Source: Ricordea florida
Taxonomy: Eukaryota; Cnidaria; Anthozoa; Corallimorpharia; Ricordeidae
Direction: 5' to 3'
DNA length: 64,000 bases
NCBI GenBank assembly: GCA_949710005.1
Contig: OX453272.1
Span: 34,217,136-34,281,135, forward strand
Below the pieces are notes generated by a model that saw nothing but the letters and a program-made list of their open reading frames with translations, was not told where the DNA came from and searched no databases. The position numbers and the translations under genes are program-made. Below are positions 21,896 to 32,401 of this stretch, in pieces (position 1 is the first letter of the stretch; the number at the start of each line of letters is the position of its first letter).

Positions 21896-23907
21896 TTGAT
21901 ATGAAAGATTATTAATAATAGAAATCATGGAGATTTACTTAATTCTTCAGGTTTTCGTCCAGCTCTTTTTATGAGGTACAACCTTAAGTAATATAATATG
22001 TCGTTCAAGACGTATTACGAAGGTTAGTTCGTCTAAACACTTAATCCGTCTCGTGCCCGTCTTTACGTAAGAAACGCATAACCAGACGATCTACGAATCG
22101 GTTTACCCAAGTTTTTCCAGACGGATAATGCCTCCCCTAGTATAATAACAGTCATTCTGAAGTTGATAACCATTTAAAATCTTGCGTAATCTGTTAGACT
22201 TACAGTGTATTCATAATGTAAAGAGAAGATAGTCATTGGTCACTTCTTAGAGTGAAAGCATTGAAGTTAACTTCAGAGTGTTCGCACGAGCTAATAAAGT
22301 ATCGAACAATGAAGCAAGTTTGTTTTCATACTCTGCTACCATATTTTAATTCCCTCAAATCGTCACAGTGCATTGACATGTAAATAAAAATAACTTGTTA
22401 AACTTATCTCGGTTTCCTTTTTCACGCAAAAGTCTGAAGAGTGATAGATGCTATTTGGCAAAGCCAAACTGTTGCTAAGTTATTTTACTGCTCTGCAAAA
22501 ATTTGGTCCATGGATTAACTGAATGAATTAAAATGTCTTCTCTTTTATGCAATATTTTCTGCATCAGTTATTTGCGGAGACACAGAGCTTTGCAAAACCG
22601 CGTTAAGTGAAAGAAATTCTTCCTAGAGGATGCGTTTGCCATTGAAGTGCTTCACTACAGTAGGATTGGTTTTACAATTTATTATTTTTGTTTTATTCTA
22701 TCGACTTTATCACGATCATAAAACTCCGTGTACCACACAAGATGATCTGGCCAGCTGGCCTGAAGACTGGTTTGACCTTTCTTTCCCTGAGAACTCAGTT
22801 GTCGACTGGAAGCAATTGCAAGAAACAAAACATTTAACAGCAAAAATCAATTGGGAGGCAATACCAAGAAAACCTTCTCCACCGGAAGAGGAAATGCACG
22901 ATAAATGGATCGTTGTTACCACAATCACCTCGCCAACCGAGGATGTCAAGAAATTGGCTCAGATAGAAGGTTGGCGAGTTGTAATAGTTGGTGACATCAA
23001 GACTCCTTCTGACTGGAGGTAAGCGGCTCATGTGATACCAAAAAAGAGAGAGACGGTGCGCGGAGGAAAAAGTAGCAAACGGAATTAAAAATTTAAGGCG
23101 CCGACAATGCCGCAAATTTTAGTGGGAAAAACTGATAGCAATGTATTGAAAATAATATTTTAGTTGGCGAGCCTAGAGATAATTAATTTTTCCGTGGTAT
23201 TTTACGGTATGTGACAGCCATAATTATACATGCGTGGCCTCTCATGAGAGGTTTATAGGTGGAAGCAGGGACCCATCACTAGAAGCGTTCCTCTTCCCTA
23301 TTACCTTTAGGGTCGGCCGTTTTGACAGACCTAGTTACTTTAAGAAACACGTCGTCCTCCGCACTTCACCTCATAACAGTTTCTATAGCTTTGTGATAGT
23401 GCTTCAAATTATTGCAAATAGGTTGTCGAGTTGGGTTGGCTTTGCTATAGATTTTTTGAAAGTCCACTAAGCTCCTTGCAGTGTACGATGACATGCGCGA
23501 TTGCTGAAAGGCATTATGGGATTGCAAATTGCTTGTGCTAAGAAATCGCCTGAACAAAGGTATAACTACTGGAAAATGAAATATGGAGGAGGGTTCTCTT
23601 TTGTGCAGGTACAGCTTACTTGGCAGCTACATTGCTCAGCGAGCACGACACTATTTCGTGCGAAAAACGTTCCTGTCAAAACGCCCGATCAAGAATATAA
23701 AGGAGAGGAACATTCCAAGTGATGCGCTCTTGGTGGAGAGTATATGGGTTTTTGTGGGTTGGCGTTCCCCATGGTGCCTTGCGAACGCGATTCAATATAA
23801 ACGAAAACATGCAAAAACCAGTTTATCAAACTAGTTGATAAAGTAAATTTTATCGCGATAGGATTTTAAAGAGTGCTGACCTGTCGAGCGTTAGACAAGG
23901 GTCTCAA

Positions 23908-25121
23908 TGGGTGTAACCATTAACCGAAAAACGGGCCAAAAATTTAGCCGTTAGGCATAAAAATTGGAAAATTTTAACCGTTAGCCGTAACTGAAAATGG
24001 TAACCATAAAAAAGTCTAGCCATCAAAATAAATGTTTAACTTCTTTAAACAATGATTCTTTAAACAATGAAAATTAATTATTAACATTTTAAAGTAACGG
24101 AGATAAATTTTACGTTTTCTGTAAACCGTAAGGCAAATAAATTAACCCTTAGCCGTAAATGCCACCACTCCACCCCCACTGAGACCCTCTTAGACCTTCG
24201 TCAGAAACTAACTCCTCAGTAACAAATGAACCTGTAATTTTTCAGTCTGATAATTTTGGGCTGTATCAATAGCTCATTAACTAGACTGTGTTTATCAAAC
24301 CTTTCCTGCTCGCACAATTTCTCCGTTCTTTTTGATAGAGTCGAACCTCGCTATCTCGAATTCAAACTCATTTCAGTTGGATTGATTTTTTTTCAGTCAT
24401 CTGCCATCGGTCATCTCTAACCCCCGCTTTCTCGAACTGCATCGTTTCCCTTGAGAGCTAGTTATAGATAGCGAGGTTCGACTGTACATCTCAGTCACGG
24501 TCGTTCTGGCTGCGAACTAATGAGAGCTGTGTGAGAGCAGGTCACCTGTGAGATTGTGAGATACTGGTTTGAACGCGCTTATAACAGTTACTTTTCAGCA
24601 TATCTACCAGCCATCATTTAACAACATAATGCTTAAGTCATTGCGTCATTCATGTAAGTCGGGCCAACGAAAGCATAAGTACTGATTGGAAGCCCGGGGG
24701 GGTACTGCCATATTTGGGCTATATAGGTATGTCCCGCTGTGAAGGGTAAGGTTTTCAAGCAGTTTACTCTAGCATAGGGTATACAAATCAGAGCGTTTTG
24801 TTCTAGAAAACGGTATCATTTTTCACGAAACTGACCACTTGGTTGAAGATTTTTTTAAAAAACTGAACAATTATAAATGAATCTTTTTTGAGAGAGAGAA
24901 ACGATTGTGGTGTAAGGTTTTGTTTTGGCTAGGCTGTGCTAATGACCTCAGTTAATTTCTGGAAAATAGCCACTCTAGGATAGGAGTGATTTGGGGGGTT
25001 TACTCTAGTAGAGGGTAGCAAAATTCAGCTGAAACAGCTCTGGCATAGACTAAGGGTTCCAGGGTTTCAGCGGCACATACCAACCCAAAAATTCCTAAAG
25101 TAGCCCCCCGGGATTGGAAGC
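23908..25121. repeat. Duplicated MITE cluster in the intron of copy C
   Basis: These are the same three elements as in the copy B intron, shifted by 4417 bp: nested MITE 23908-24187, short TIR element 24338-24484, and the C/G-ended MITE about 24685-25121 with its 'attggaagc' flanks. All three were carried by the gene duplication and are not independent insertions. Confidence 0.85.
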
Positions 25122-25604
25122 CAATTCCTACGTAGTACCGGGTTACACGTATGTTTCTTGTGTATATGCTTTTGCTTGCGTCGTATGTTTAAAGCAGCCT
25201 AAATAGCACAGAAAATGACAAAAACGCTTTATCTTAAACAAAACTATTTGTAGTGTTTATGATAACCTTTTTTTAATCTTCACAGCTATCCTAATTGTGT
25301 TTTCCTGGGTGTTGAAAAGCAGAAAACATTGGGATATCGCATCACCAACCTTCTGCCGTATAAAAGTTATGCTCGCAAAAACATTGGTTACCTCTACGCA
25401 ATTCAACATGGTGCTAAGCTCATTTATGAAACAGATGACGATAATTCACCAACAAATGGAAGAATTACTTTTCATCAGCAAACAACAGGAGAATGTTTGG
25501 TTTACAAGACCGATTATCCAGTGGTCAATCCTTACGAGCACTTTGGACAAAGCACAATATGGCCTCGAGGTTACCCTCTTGATTACATATCTTTTCCTCC
25601 TTCG

Positions 25605-25609
25605 CACAA
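25605..25609. repeat. Left target-site duplication (CACAA) of the Polinton
   Basis: CACAA precedes the left end. The second copy is at 40013-40017. In STELLO copies A and B the same site ('ttcgcacaagtttgt') is present once, which proves the duplication. Polintons usually make 6-bp duplications; here only 5 bp match (the sixth would be G against T). Confidence 0.9.
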
Positions 25610-25872
25610 AGTAGTATATAAGGAATGAAACAAATACGGATTTCTATATAAGCTGTTTTTCAGCGTGGAAAGGCACCCAAGTATAAAAGGAAGGGGGTTC
25701 CAATTTGGATTTTAAGAGAATTTTCCGAGCTCCGAAGATGACCCGAAGATGACCCGAAGATGACCCGAAGATGACCCGCAGATTTCCGAGCGGTTTCCGA
25801 GAGTTAATGAGCTATTTCAATTTAGACAAATATGCATACTAGAAATCTTCGGAAAAACGTTGGCGCAACGCG
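25610..25872 (+). repeat. Left terminal inverted repeat, 263 bp
   Basis: Begins 'agtagtatataaggaatg'. It matches the reverse complement of 39772-40012 with two substitutions and a length difference of 22 bp. The difference lies in an 11-bp tandem unit 'gaagatgaccc' (25733-25778): four copies here and two in the right repeat. A TATATAA string sits 6 bp from the tip. Confidence 0.95.
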
Positions 25873-25924
25873 GCGTGCGTGTGTTTGCAAATCTTCAACT
25901 TCGGTAGTTGCATAAGGTTCTACT

Positions 25925-26176
25925 ATGACCTCGGCAGAGCTGACGGCGGGAGAGGTGTACGGGGTTTCTGATGAGGAAAGAGAGGAGTTAACTCCTTATG
26001 TTCTTGAGGACGACGAGGAGGAGGTGTTCGAGGCGCCCTGGTGGGCAGTGGCGGAGCTTCATGGGGAAGAAGAGTTTGAGGAGGACGACCTCGTTCGATG
26101 GCAACTTAACGAGTTCGCAGCAGAAATAGATGCTGCTTTGGAAGCGGGGGTGTTTGAGACTGCGCCTGGCGCTTAA
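25925..26176 (+). CDS. Small acidic protein of the Polinton (83 aa)
   Basis: First open frame after the left TIR. Strongly acidic (VLEDDEEEVFEAPWW, EEEFEEDDLVRWQLNEF) with several tryptophans and no membrane segment or known domain. It is open from ATG to TAA with the same G+C-rich codon use as the surrounding Polinton genes, which favours a real gene. Acidic small proteins can act as DNA mimics or scaffolds, but no function can be assigned. Unlike many genes of the element, it has no TATATA motif just upstream. Confidence 0.55.
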   Translation: MTSAELTAGEVYGVSDEEREELTPYVLEDDEEEVFEAPWWAVAELHGEEEFEEDDLVRWQLNEFAAEIDAALEAGVFETAPGA

Positions 26177-26231
26177 TTAGCGCGTTGTAGACTGTACCTT
26201 TTTTCGGTATATATATATATATATATAGAAC

Positions 26232-26303
26232 ATGGAGGAAAAATTGAGAGCGTTTATTTCAGATGGTATGAAGGGAAGCCGTTTTTCATTGCGAAAAGGA
26301 TAA
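26232..26303 (+). CDS. Possible 23-aa basic peptide behind a TATATA motif
   Basis: An ATG at 26232 follows an (AT)n stretch ending 'tatatagaac', the same arrangement seen before other Polinton genes. The ORF reads MEEKLRAFISDGMKG then SRFSLRKG and stops at 26301-26303. It is Lys/Arg-rich at the end, which could suit a core or capsid-associated peptide. The AT repeat alone could be chance, so confidence is low. Confidence 0.25.
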   Translation: MEEKLRAFISDGMKGSRFSLRKG

Positions 26304-26469
26304 AATCGTATAAACCATAAATACCAGTGTGGAAAGGGTCAATCCGTATAAACGTCTCTAGAAGCTGTATTGCAAGGCAAACAAATACGAATTGGTGTGG
26401 GAATGAATAAAAACATGCAAAAAGTATTTCCATTTAGAGAATAGAAGAATATCGCTATTATATATAGAC
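26304..26469. promoter_or_regulatory. PolB leader with TATATATA motif before the start codon
   Basis: No gene. The last bases read 'ctattatatatagac' directly before the PolB ATG at 26470. Upstream are 'cgtataaacc' and 'cgtataaacg' repeats, both in a G-A-T-rich context. The short distance of the motif to the ATG is typical of this element. Confidence 0.45.
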
Positions 26470-29400
26470 ATGCCCCCCGTCAAAGAGTTACGCTCTTTAG
26501 CAAGAAGCTATGGTTTGACCGCGAGCTCGAGGTTGCGAAAAGCTGACCTTTTGCGAGCTATCGTAGAGGCACGCGCCGCGGAGTTGAGGAAACGACTCCG
26601 GCAAGCGCTACAGACGGGGAGATACCCTGCTATAACTAGAGGGGATATAGAGAACCCCAGCAAGAAGTGGCAGCGGGCTGGTGAACTCCGACAACTTGCG
26701 AGAGAGGTCGACACCGCTCTTTTCGCGGAGGGTGTCCGAAAGAGGACTACCCCAACGATGAGGGCAGAAGCTCGTAGAAAAATTGAAAACCGGCGAACCC
26801 CCTTAGCGCGATCTCTGGTGCGAGAAGGCGCGCGTATACTCGAAGAGTTGGATGGAGAGAGAGAGGGAGAGGAAGCTGGTCGCCGCTTCTGGAAGTGGTC
26901 TTTCTTCCGAGGCGTGGACGGTCCTCTGGTGGATCGGATTATGGATAATCTCCACAAGAAGGTCGTCACCAGCTTTTATCTGCGATACAGTTACACGTAT
27001 AGGCTCAGGAACTTGGAAACGGGAAAAATTATGTTGTATCACAAAACCATAAAAGGCAGTCCTTGGTTTCAGTATCTCGAGACGGAAGGTAGAGACTGGG
27101 TGCAGGCGGAAGACGAGAAGCGCTTGAGTGGTGACCAAATTGCGCGACCTGACACCAAGTGGGTCTTCATCCGCTTTATCTCTGTGGTAGTAAGAGTTGT
27201 AGTAGATCGGCAGGCGCCTTTGTTGGGGACAGGACCACTACCCAGCTGGCTAAAAAGAAAGCCTGGGATGTATTCCTTGGACACGTATGGAGATAACCTC
27301 TGCCTCTTTCGGTGTATCGCCGTTTATCGAGGTGCGCGTGCGGATTGTTGCACCCGCCAAGCTCGAGCTCTCGTTAGAGAGATATACAAATTACCCGAGA
27401 CTTGCCCAGGGGTTTCTAAGGACGAGCTGCGGAAAGTAGAGCAGCACTTCCGGCTAGGGATCCGGGTATACGAACCACAAGAGTCTGGAGATTGGCTGCA
27501 TCGGAGGCACCCGGCTCACTATGAAAAAGTAGGCACTCCACCAATGACGATCGGCGTCTACCAGGGACACGCATTTCTCATTCACGACATCCAGAAACTC
27601 GCGAAAAAGTTCGTGTGCGGGAATTGCAATGCAAGGTTCACACAGTCCAACAACCTCCATCGCCACGCCGATCGTTGCACCCAAGGTGAGACAAAAGTTG
27701 TCTACAAAGGAGAGAAAGTGGAAGCTCCGCCGTCTGCCTTTGAGAAGGTCTTCTACCCACAAAAACGGGATAGCATTCAAGCTGTCCAATGGCTCGAGTA
27801 TGAAGCCCGCACCAGAGGGATCCATATCCATCACCAGCTATGTGGGCATGGAGGTGAGCGAATGATAGAAGGTTTCGACGTAGACGGTTATGATCCCATT
27901 TCAAAGACCGTCTTCCAATTCAACGGGTGCCTATGGCACGGGTGCAAACGCTGTTTCCCATCGCCGAAGCAACGCCAGGAGCAACTTCTGAATCTTTCCA
28001 AGAAAAAGGGTAGTCCTGTTACACGCGAGATAGCATACCAACAGACGCTCAAGCGAGAAGCAAAAATTCGTGACGCTGGCTATCGCCTTGTGGTTCGGTG
28101 GCAGCACGAGTGGCCAAAACCTTGGAGAAAAGAACGCATCCCCGAACAAAAAACCGAGACGTACCCCCACGCGATCGTGTATGACTTCGAGAGTTACCTC
28201 GACAAGTCCAGTGCGAAAAAGCCGACCGCCGATTTGACTATAGAGGGAGACCACGTTCCTATCTCCGTCTCCATATCAGACACCCTGGATCCGACTCCCG
28301 AACACCTATGCGTACGAGAGTCTAAGTTGTTGGTCGAAGAATTTGTTCGAGCGCTAGAACGACGGGCCCAGCGCTTGCGCGCAGATGTTCGCGCGAGGTT
28401 CCTACCCGACACCATCGAGCTCTTACCAAAAAAGTATCGGGAAGCGATCGAAGAGTGGTGCGACCAAGTCCCTGTGCTTGGGTTCAATTCGGGGAAGTAC
28501 GATTTGAACTTGATCCGGAACCACTTCGTCCCAGAAATCTGCAAGACGACCGACCAGTCCATCAAAGTGGGGTGTATGGAAAACCAGGTTATGTATATCA
28601 CAACTCCGGGCTTCAAATTTCTGGACGTTTTGAACTACATCGGCCCTGGCAAAACCTACGATGCTTGGGTCATAGCCTACGGGTGTACCCAAACGAAGTC
28701 TTGGTTTCCGTACGAATGGTTCGACTCGCACGACAAGCTCGACTTCCCTGGCCTACCGGACTATCGCGCTTGGTATTCGAAACTGAAAGGCAAATATCTT
28801 CTTTCCCTTTCGGAATATCGAGACTGCAAGCGGATATTCCGGGAGAAGAGGATGCAGACCTTCGCGGACTGGCTCCGCTACTACAACAATCTCGACGTGG
28901 GCCCCTTCGTCGAAGCTCTCCAAAAGATGCACGACTTCTACACAGACTACGGCATCGACATCTTCAAAGATGCGGTAAGTCTACCTGGGGTGTCGATGAG
29001 GTTCGTCTTGCGAGGCACAATTCGCACCCCCGTAGCGCCCGAGCTTTACGCTCCCAACAAAGAAGCGTACGACATGCTCAAAGCGGCGGTTGTCGGAGGT
29101 CCTTCGATCGTATTTACCCGCTACCACGAGGTGGGGGTCTCGCGGATCCGGTCGCACCAATACGACCAGGCCCACCAATGTCAACGTATCCTCGGCTACG
29201 ACGCGAACGCGCTCTACCGCTCTACCATGGCAGCCCCTATGCCCTGTGGGGAGGGAACGGTGATCCACTACCATAGTCCGGACGATGTCGACGGATTTGT
29301 GGGGGCTCTACGAGAAGGAAGGTGGTTCGGGTTCGCCGAGATTGACATCGAGGTCCCCGAACACCTCTGGCCAAAGTTCGAAGAAATGCCCCCGCTCTTC

Positions 29401-30337
29401 TACAGCAAGGAGATCCCCATCGAAGCGGTTCCCCAAGAGATGCTGGGCTATCTCGAGCGAATGGGACGAACCCGCTCAACAGATCCGAAGCTTGTAGGAG
29501 CGCTTTCCGCCAAGAAGATTCTGTTGTACGCCCCTCTGCTCCGCTGGTATCTCGACCACGGGTTGGTTGTAACCGCGGTCTACAGAACTATAGATTACAA
29601 CCCCAAAAAGATCTTCGGCTGGTTTGTTGACCGAGTCACCGAAGCCCGCCGCGAAGGAGATACCAACAAGGACAAAGCACTATTCGCCGACCTCTTCAAA
29701 TTGTTGGGGAATAGCTGCTACGGCAAATTCATAGAAGCGCTGGAGCGACAGACATTGGTCTCCTACACAGCCTACGAAGCGGTGGTCGAAGATAGAAATC
29801 ACCCGCCCATTCCAAATCGGGATCACCGTCTATCAGCTAGCCAAGTTGCGTATGCTGGAGTTCTATTACGACTTCCTGGACCATTTCGTCGATCGGAAAG
29901 ACTTCGAGCTCCTACAGATGGATACCGATGGCCTGTACATGGGCATCGCCGGGAAAAATCTGGACGACGTCGTCCGCCCCGAGCTCCGCGAAGAGTTCGA
30001 GGGCTGCAAAAAGCAATGGCTGGCTTGGGATAAATGGAGCGGCCGGACGCCGGGCCTGTTCAAGCTAGAGTTCGAGGGAACCCGGGCGATAGCGCTCTGC
30101 AGTAAAACCTCGGCGAAGGGGATGTCCAAGAAAGACAACGATTTTACCTGGGGCCGATAAAAAGCAACCCTCGATGGAGCGCTCGACCGGGCAGAAAACC
30201 GGGGATTCCGAATGGACCACGGAAAGATGACAACTTACCACCAGGAGAAACTCGGGCTCTCCGCCTACTACGACAAGAGACGGGTGCTACCCGACGGGAT
30301 TCACACCGAACCGCTTGAGTACACTTTCAGGAGGTAA
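26470..30337 (+). pseudogene. Protein-primed family B DNA polymerase, frameshifted
   Basis: Replicates the linear element from a terminal protein primer. Domains in order: SAP-like N-terminus (about 1-35, VKELRSLARSYGL); a GDNLCLFRC box near residue 273 with a later GHAFLIHD, resembling an OTU-like fold; a C2H2 zinc finger (about 381-403); a nuclease-like segment with FNGCLWHGCKRC (about 485-496); 3'-5' exonuclease motifs YDFESYLD (about 571), GFNSGKYD (about 671) and YYNNLDVG (about 805); polymerase motifs A (YDANALYRS, about 910) and B (KLLGNSCYGKF, about 1077). A frameshift between about 29785 and 29812 moves the rest to the next frame, where motif C (DTD, 29921-29929) lies. An in-frame TAA follows at 30158-30160. 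The C-terminal part (LGLSAYYDKRRVL) runs to the final stop at 30335-30337. The tail overlaps the integrase tail on the other strand by 51 bp. Confidence 0.93.
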
Positions 30338-31312
30338 TTCGGTATTCCACGGCACCACCTGCAGCTCTTCGCGGACGAAGCCGCGTTTGGGGCCATCTCT
30401 GAGATAGTAGACCACAGGTTCGCCTGGTCGAATCTCCGCACGCGCCTGTTCGTACACCTAGAGGCTCCAAATTGGGTCCGTTGCGCGTCTTCGCCCACCC
30501 TCTTGTTCACCAGGCTGGTATAAATACCGTAAGTCGGCGTCAGAGGAAAGTCTCTCCTCCAATAAACCAACCGCTCTCCCAGGAACAACAGAGGAGGGTT
30601 TTTGCGCCACCGATTTGGCTTCGATGGCATCCTGCGGTTTTTTCCCGATCAACCGCGTTGGTTCGTTGTTCAAAGCCGCGACAACAGCAGGCAGCCGAGC
30701 CACCCATTCAACCGCTCTTTCTCCTTCGGGAAGAAGCATCTCCTGGGCTTACTGGTAACCGAGCGACCGCTCGGCTAGAGTCCTGTTGAACCTCTCAACG
30801 ATCGCTTGGTCTCGGTGGATGTCCACTCGGCCACGCCGGACTTCGGTATTGTGGCGAGCTAGGAGCGGTAATACAGCACCCATGAACTCTTTTCCTGGAT
30901 CGACCTGGAGTAGATTGGGCCAGGACAAAGGGCTTCGCTTGTAGACGCGCTCGAATGCCCTCGCGACTTCTTTCGCTTCCTTTGAAGCCAAAGGCTCAGC
31001 CTCCTTGTAGCGCGAGGCAACATCGACCACAGTGAGCGCATATTTGTAAAGCTTTCGCCCCCGTCGAGGTCGGTCGTGGGGAAGAAATAGAAGATTGGCC
31101 TGATGAACCTCGTTTGGTGTTGAGACATTGAACTTCGGTCTTGGTGTGCGTTGCGGGGGCGGCAGGTAGATCTGCCACATTGCCTGTTTTTCTAGCCACG
31201 CCAGGGCGGCATCTTCAGAGACGCCAGCCGCTTATGCCAACTTCTTCGAGGCAGCGAACCCCTTCCAATAGCCCTGGGGGCTGTAGTAGATATCGGACAG
31301 CTTCTTTTCCAT
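30287..31312 (-). pseudogene. Retrovirus-type DDE integrase, three in-frame stops
   Basis: Would insert the element DNA into the host genome. The reading from ATG 31312-31310 to the stop at 30287-30289 is 342 codons in a single frame, interrupted by TAA at 31232-31234, TAA at 30749-30751 and TAG at 30458-30460. The catalytic core is present: D in VVDVASRYKEAEPL, D in LLQVDPGKEF, E in DQAIVERFNRTL, with 34 residues between the last two (near the D35E pattern). Downstream is a C-terminal SH3/chromo-like part (YYLRDGPKRGFVREEL) typical of Polinton integrases. No frameshift is seen, so only point nonsense changes disable it. A TATAG motif lies about 7 bp before the ATG. Confidence 0.92.
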
Positions 31313-31350
31313 TGGTCTATAGTTCCATCGCGAAAAAAAGCTATTGTGTC

Positions 31351-31772
31351 TCACAACAATCGGCTAGCAGCATACCCAATGGCGAGCATCCCACCCCCTA
31401 CATAGGCCAGTTCACCCGTTCGCTGGTCTCTCGAAGGTCGATAATAGTCGCCCCATTGTGGAGCGTCGTGGTCATCAACCCCTGTGGGGCGAGGATGGGT
31501 TTGGGCGTACAGATCTAGGGCGCGGTTCGTTGCGGCTGTGTCTTGGTCAGCGCGATTTCGCAGGCGATCCTGCTCTGCTTCCCAATCAGCCAGCTTTTCG
31601 CGGCTTTTCTGCCAGGCAGCCCAGTCAGCCTGGTACTTCTCCAAAGCTTTTTCGTGGCGCTTTCGCTCAGCCGCCATTGCATCAGGGCTCTTCCCAGAAA
31701 GCGCCCGAGCGAGATACGACCCACCTACGAGTTCAGGATAGCCCCACCCACCATAACTGCTATGGTTGCCAT
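31351..31772 (-). pseudogene. Membrane/coiled-coil small virion-type protein, frameshifted
   Basis: An ATG at 31772-31770, two bases after the stop of the neighbouring gene, opens a hydrophobic N-terminus (MATIAVMVGGAIL) that stops at 31725-31727. A second frame then continues with GGSYLARALSGKSPDAM and a charged helix RKRHEKALEKYQADWAAWQ, likely coiled coil, ending with a weakly hydrophobic tail (YVGGGMLAIGYAASRLL). From memory, Polintons carry a small protein of this layout (N-terminal membrane segment, then an ERKRHD-type helix). One frameshift near 31727-31740 therefore probably breaks the gene. The function in the virion is unknown. Confidence 0.65.
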
Positions 31773-31774
31773 CT

Positions 31775-31990
31775 CTACTCAGTTGGGATTATCTTTTTAT
31801 CGACTAAGTATTGCCTAGCTGCGACGGCTCCCGAGAGAACTGCAACCCACTTCGCGTAGTTTTCAATCGACGAGGAAGGGTCCGAGATCTTAGGCGTTTT
31901 GAGAACCTTTTTCCCCACCCAACCGATACCAGCAGCAATGCCTGTCAGAGTTGCCGCTTCGACCACAGTGTTTACGACTTTGTTGTCCAT
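31775..31990 (-). CDS. Small two-membrane-segment protein (71 aa)
   Basis: Start chosen at the ATG at 31990 (MDNKVVNTVVEAATLTG), which follows 'tgtatagtctcg', rather than at the in-frame ATG six codons upstream. Two hydrophobic segments: about 8-26 (VVEAATLTGIAAGIGWVG) and about 47-62 (WVAVLSGAVAARQYL), separated by a KTPKISDPSSS linker. It ends two bases before the next gene's start, so the pair may be co-transcribed. Small hydrophobic proteins are regular in Polintons and may belong to the virion. No known domain. Confidence 0.6.
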   Translation of the reverse strand: MDNKVVNTVVEAATLTGIAAGIGWVGKKVLKTPKISDPSSSIENYAKWVAVLSGAVAARQYLVDKKIIPTE

Positions 31991-32012
31991 CGAGACTATA
32001 CAATACACAAAT

Positions 32013-32345
32013 CTATTCCATAATTTCGCGAGGCCGCGCAGGCTCGGGTAGCGGGTGAGTAAACTTCGGCTGCTGCGGCTCCCTGCGATTGAGATGCGCT
32101 AGATACAGACTATACAGACTGGCGAAGAGGCTCCCTGCGGCAATCAGGAGCCCCCAATTCCAGCTTGTTGTAGCTCGGTGTGGTTCGTCGTCGTGGCTCT
32201 CGCGAGCCCGCTCTCGAGCCAGAGCTTGTCGAGCTTCTTTGTTCCTAGCCGCGAGGGCTCGGCCGGCCGCGACCTTCTTAGGATCCTTCTGCTTATTCGG
32301 AGCTACGGGAGCGGCCGGCGCTGTAATACGATCTTCTTCTTCCAT
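32013..32345 (-). CDS. Single-pass membrane protein with basic N-terminal domain (110 aa)
   Basis: Starts at ATG 32345-32343. The N-terminus is Ala/Pro/Lys rich (APAAPVAPNKQKDPKKV), then an Arg/Glu helix (ARNKEARQALARERARE), one membrane segment (WGLLIAAGSLFASLYSLYLA) and a Pro-rich tail. This gives a basic side that could contact DNA or capsid. Located between two other small membrane-protein genes on the same strand. No homolog recognised with certainty. Confidence 0.6.
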   Translation of the reverse strand: MEEEDRITAPAAPVAPNKQKDPKKVAAGRALAARNKEARQALARERARESHDDEPHRATTSWNWGLLIAAGSLFASLYSLYLAHLNRREPQQPKFTHPLPEPARPREIME

Positions 32346-32401
32346 CACTTTCAGACAGGGCTCGTATGCTATACAAACACCAAAAAATTGCCAGCGGGAC
32401 C

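Larger units (their letters stand above)
17237..25609. repeat. Tandem duplication of a STELLO unit, period about 4417 bp
   Basis: Matching landmarks in the two units: start codons at 18212 and 22630, first intron ends at 20868 and 25285, intron lengths 2268 and 2267 bp. The introns, including their nested MITEs, are near-identical by eye. The intergenic block after copy A (17237-18211, minus the 263-bp insertion and duplication) matches the block after copy B. The duplication is therefore recent. The copy A intron (12124-16185) is unrelated to those of B and C. Confidence 0.9.

Noticed and set aside
25605-25610. A 6-bp target duplication as in typical Polintons
   Set aside because: The sixth base differs on both possible sides (G against T, or A against G); only CACAA is duplicated.
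28455-29276. 273-codon frame inside PolB
   Set aside because: G+C-rich shadow in another frame of PolB; no domain, while the PolB frame has all exonuclease motifs.
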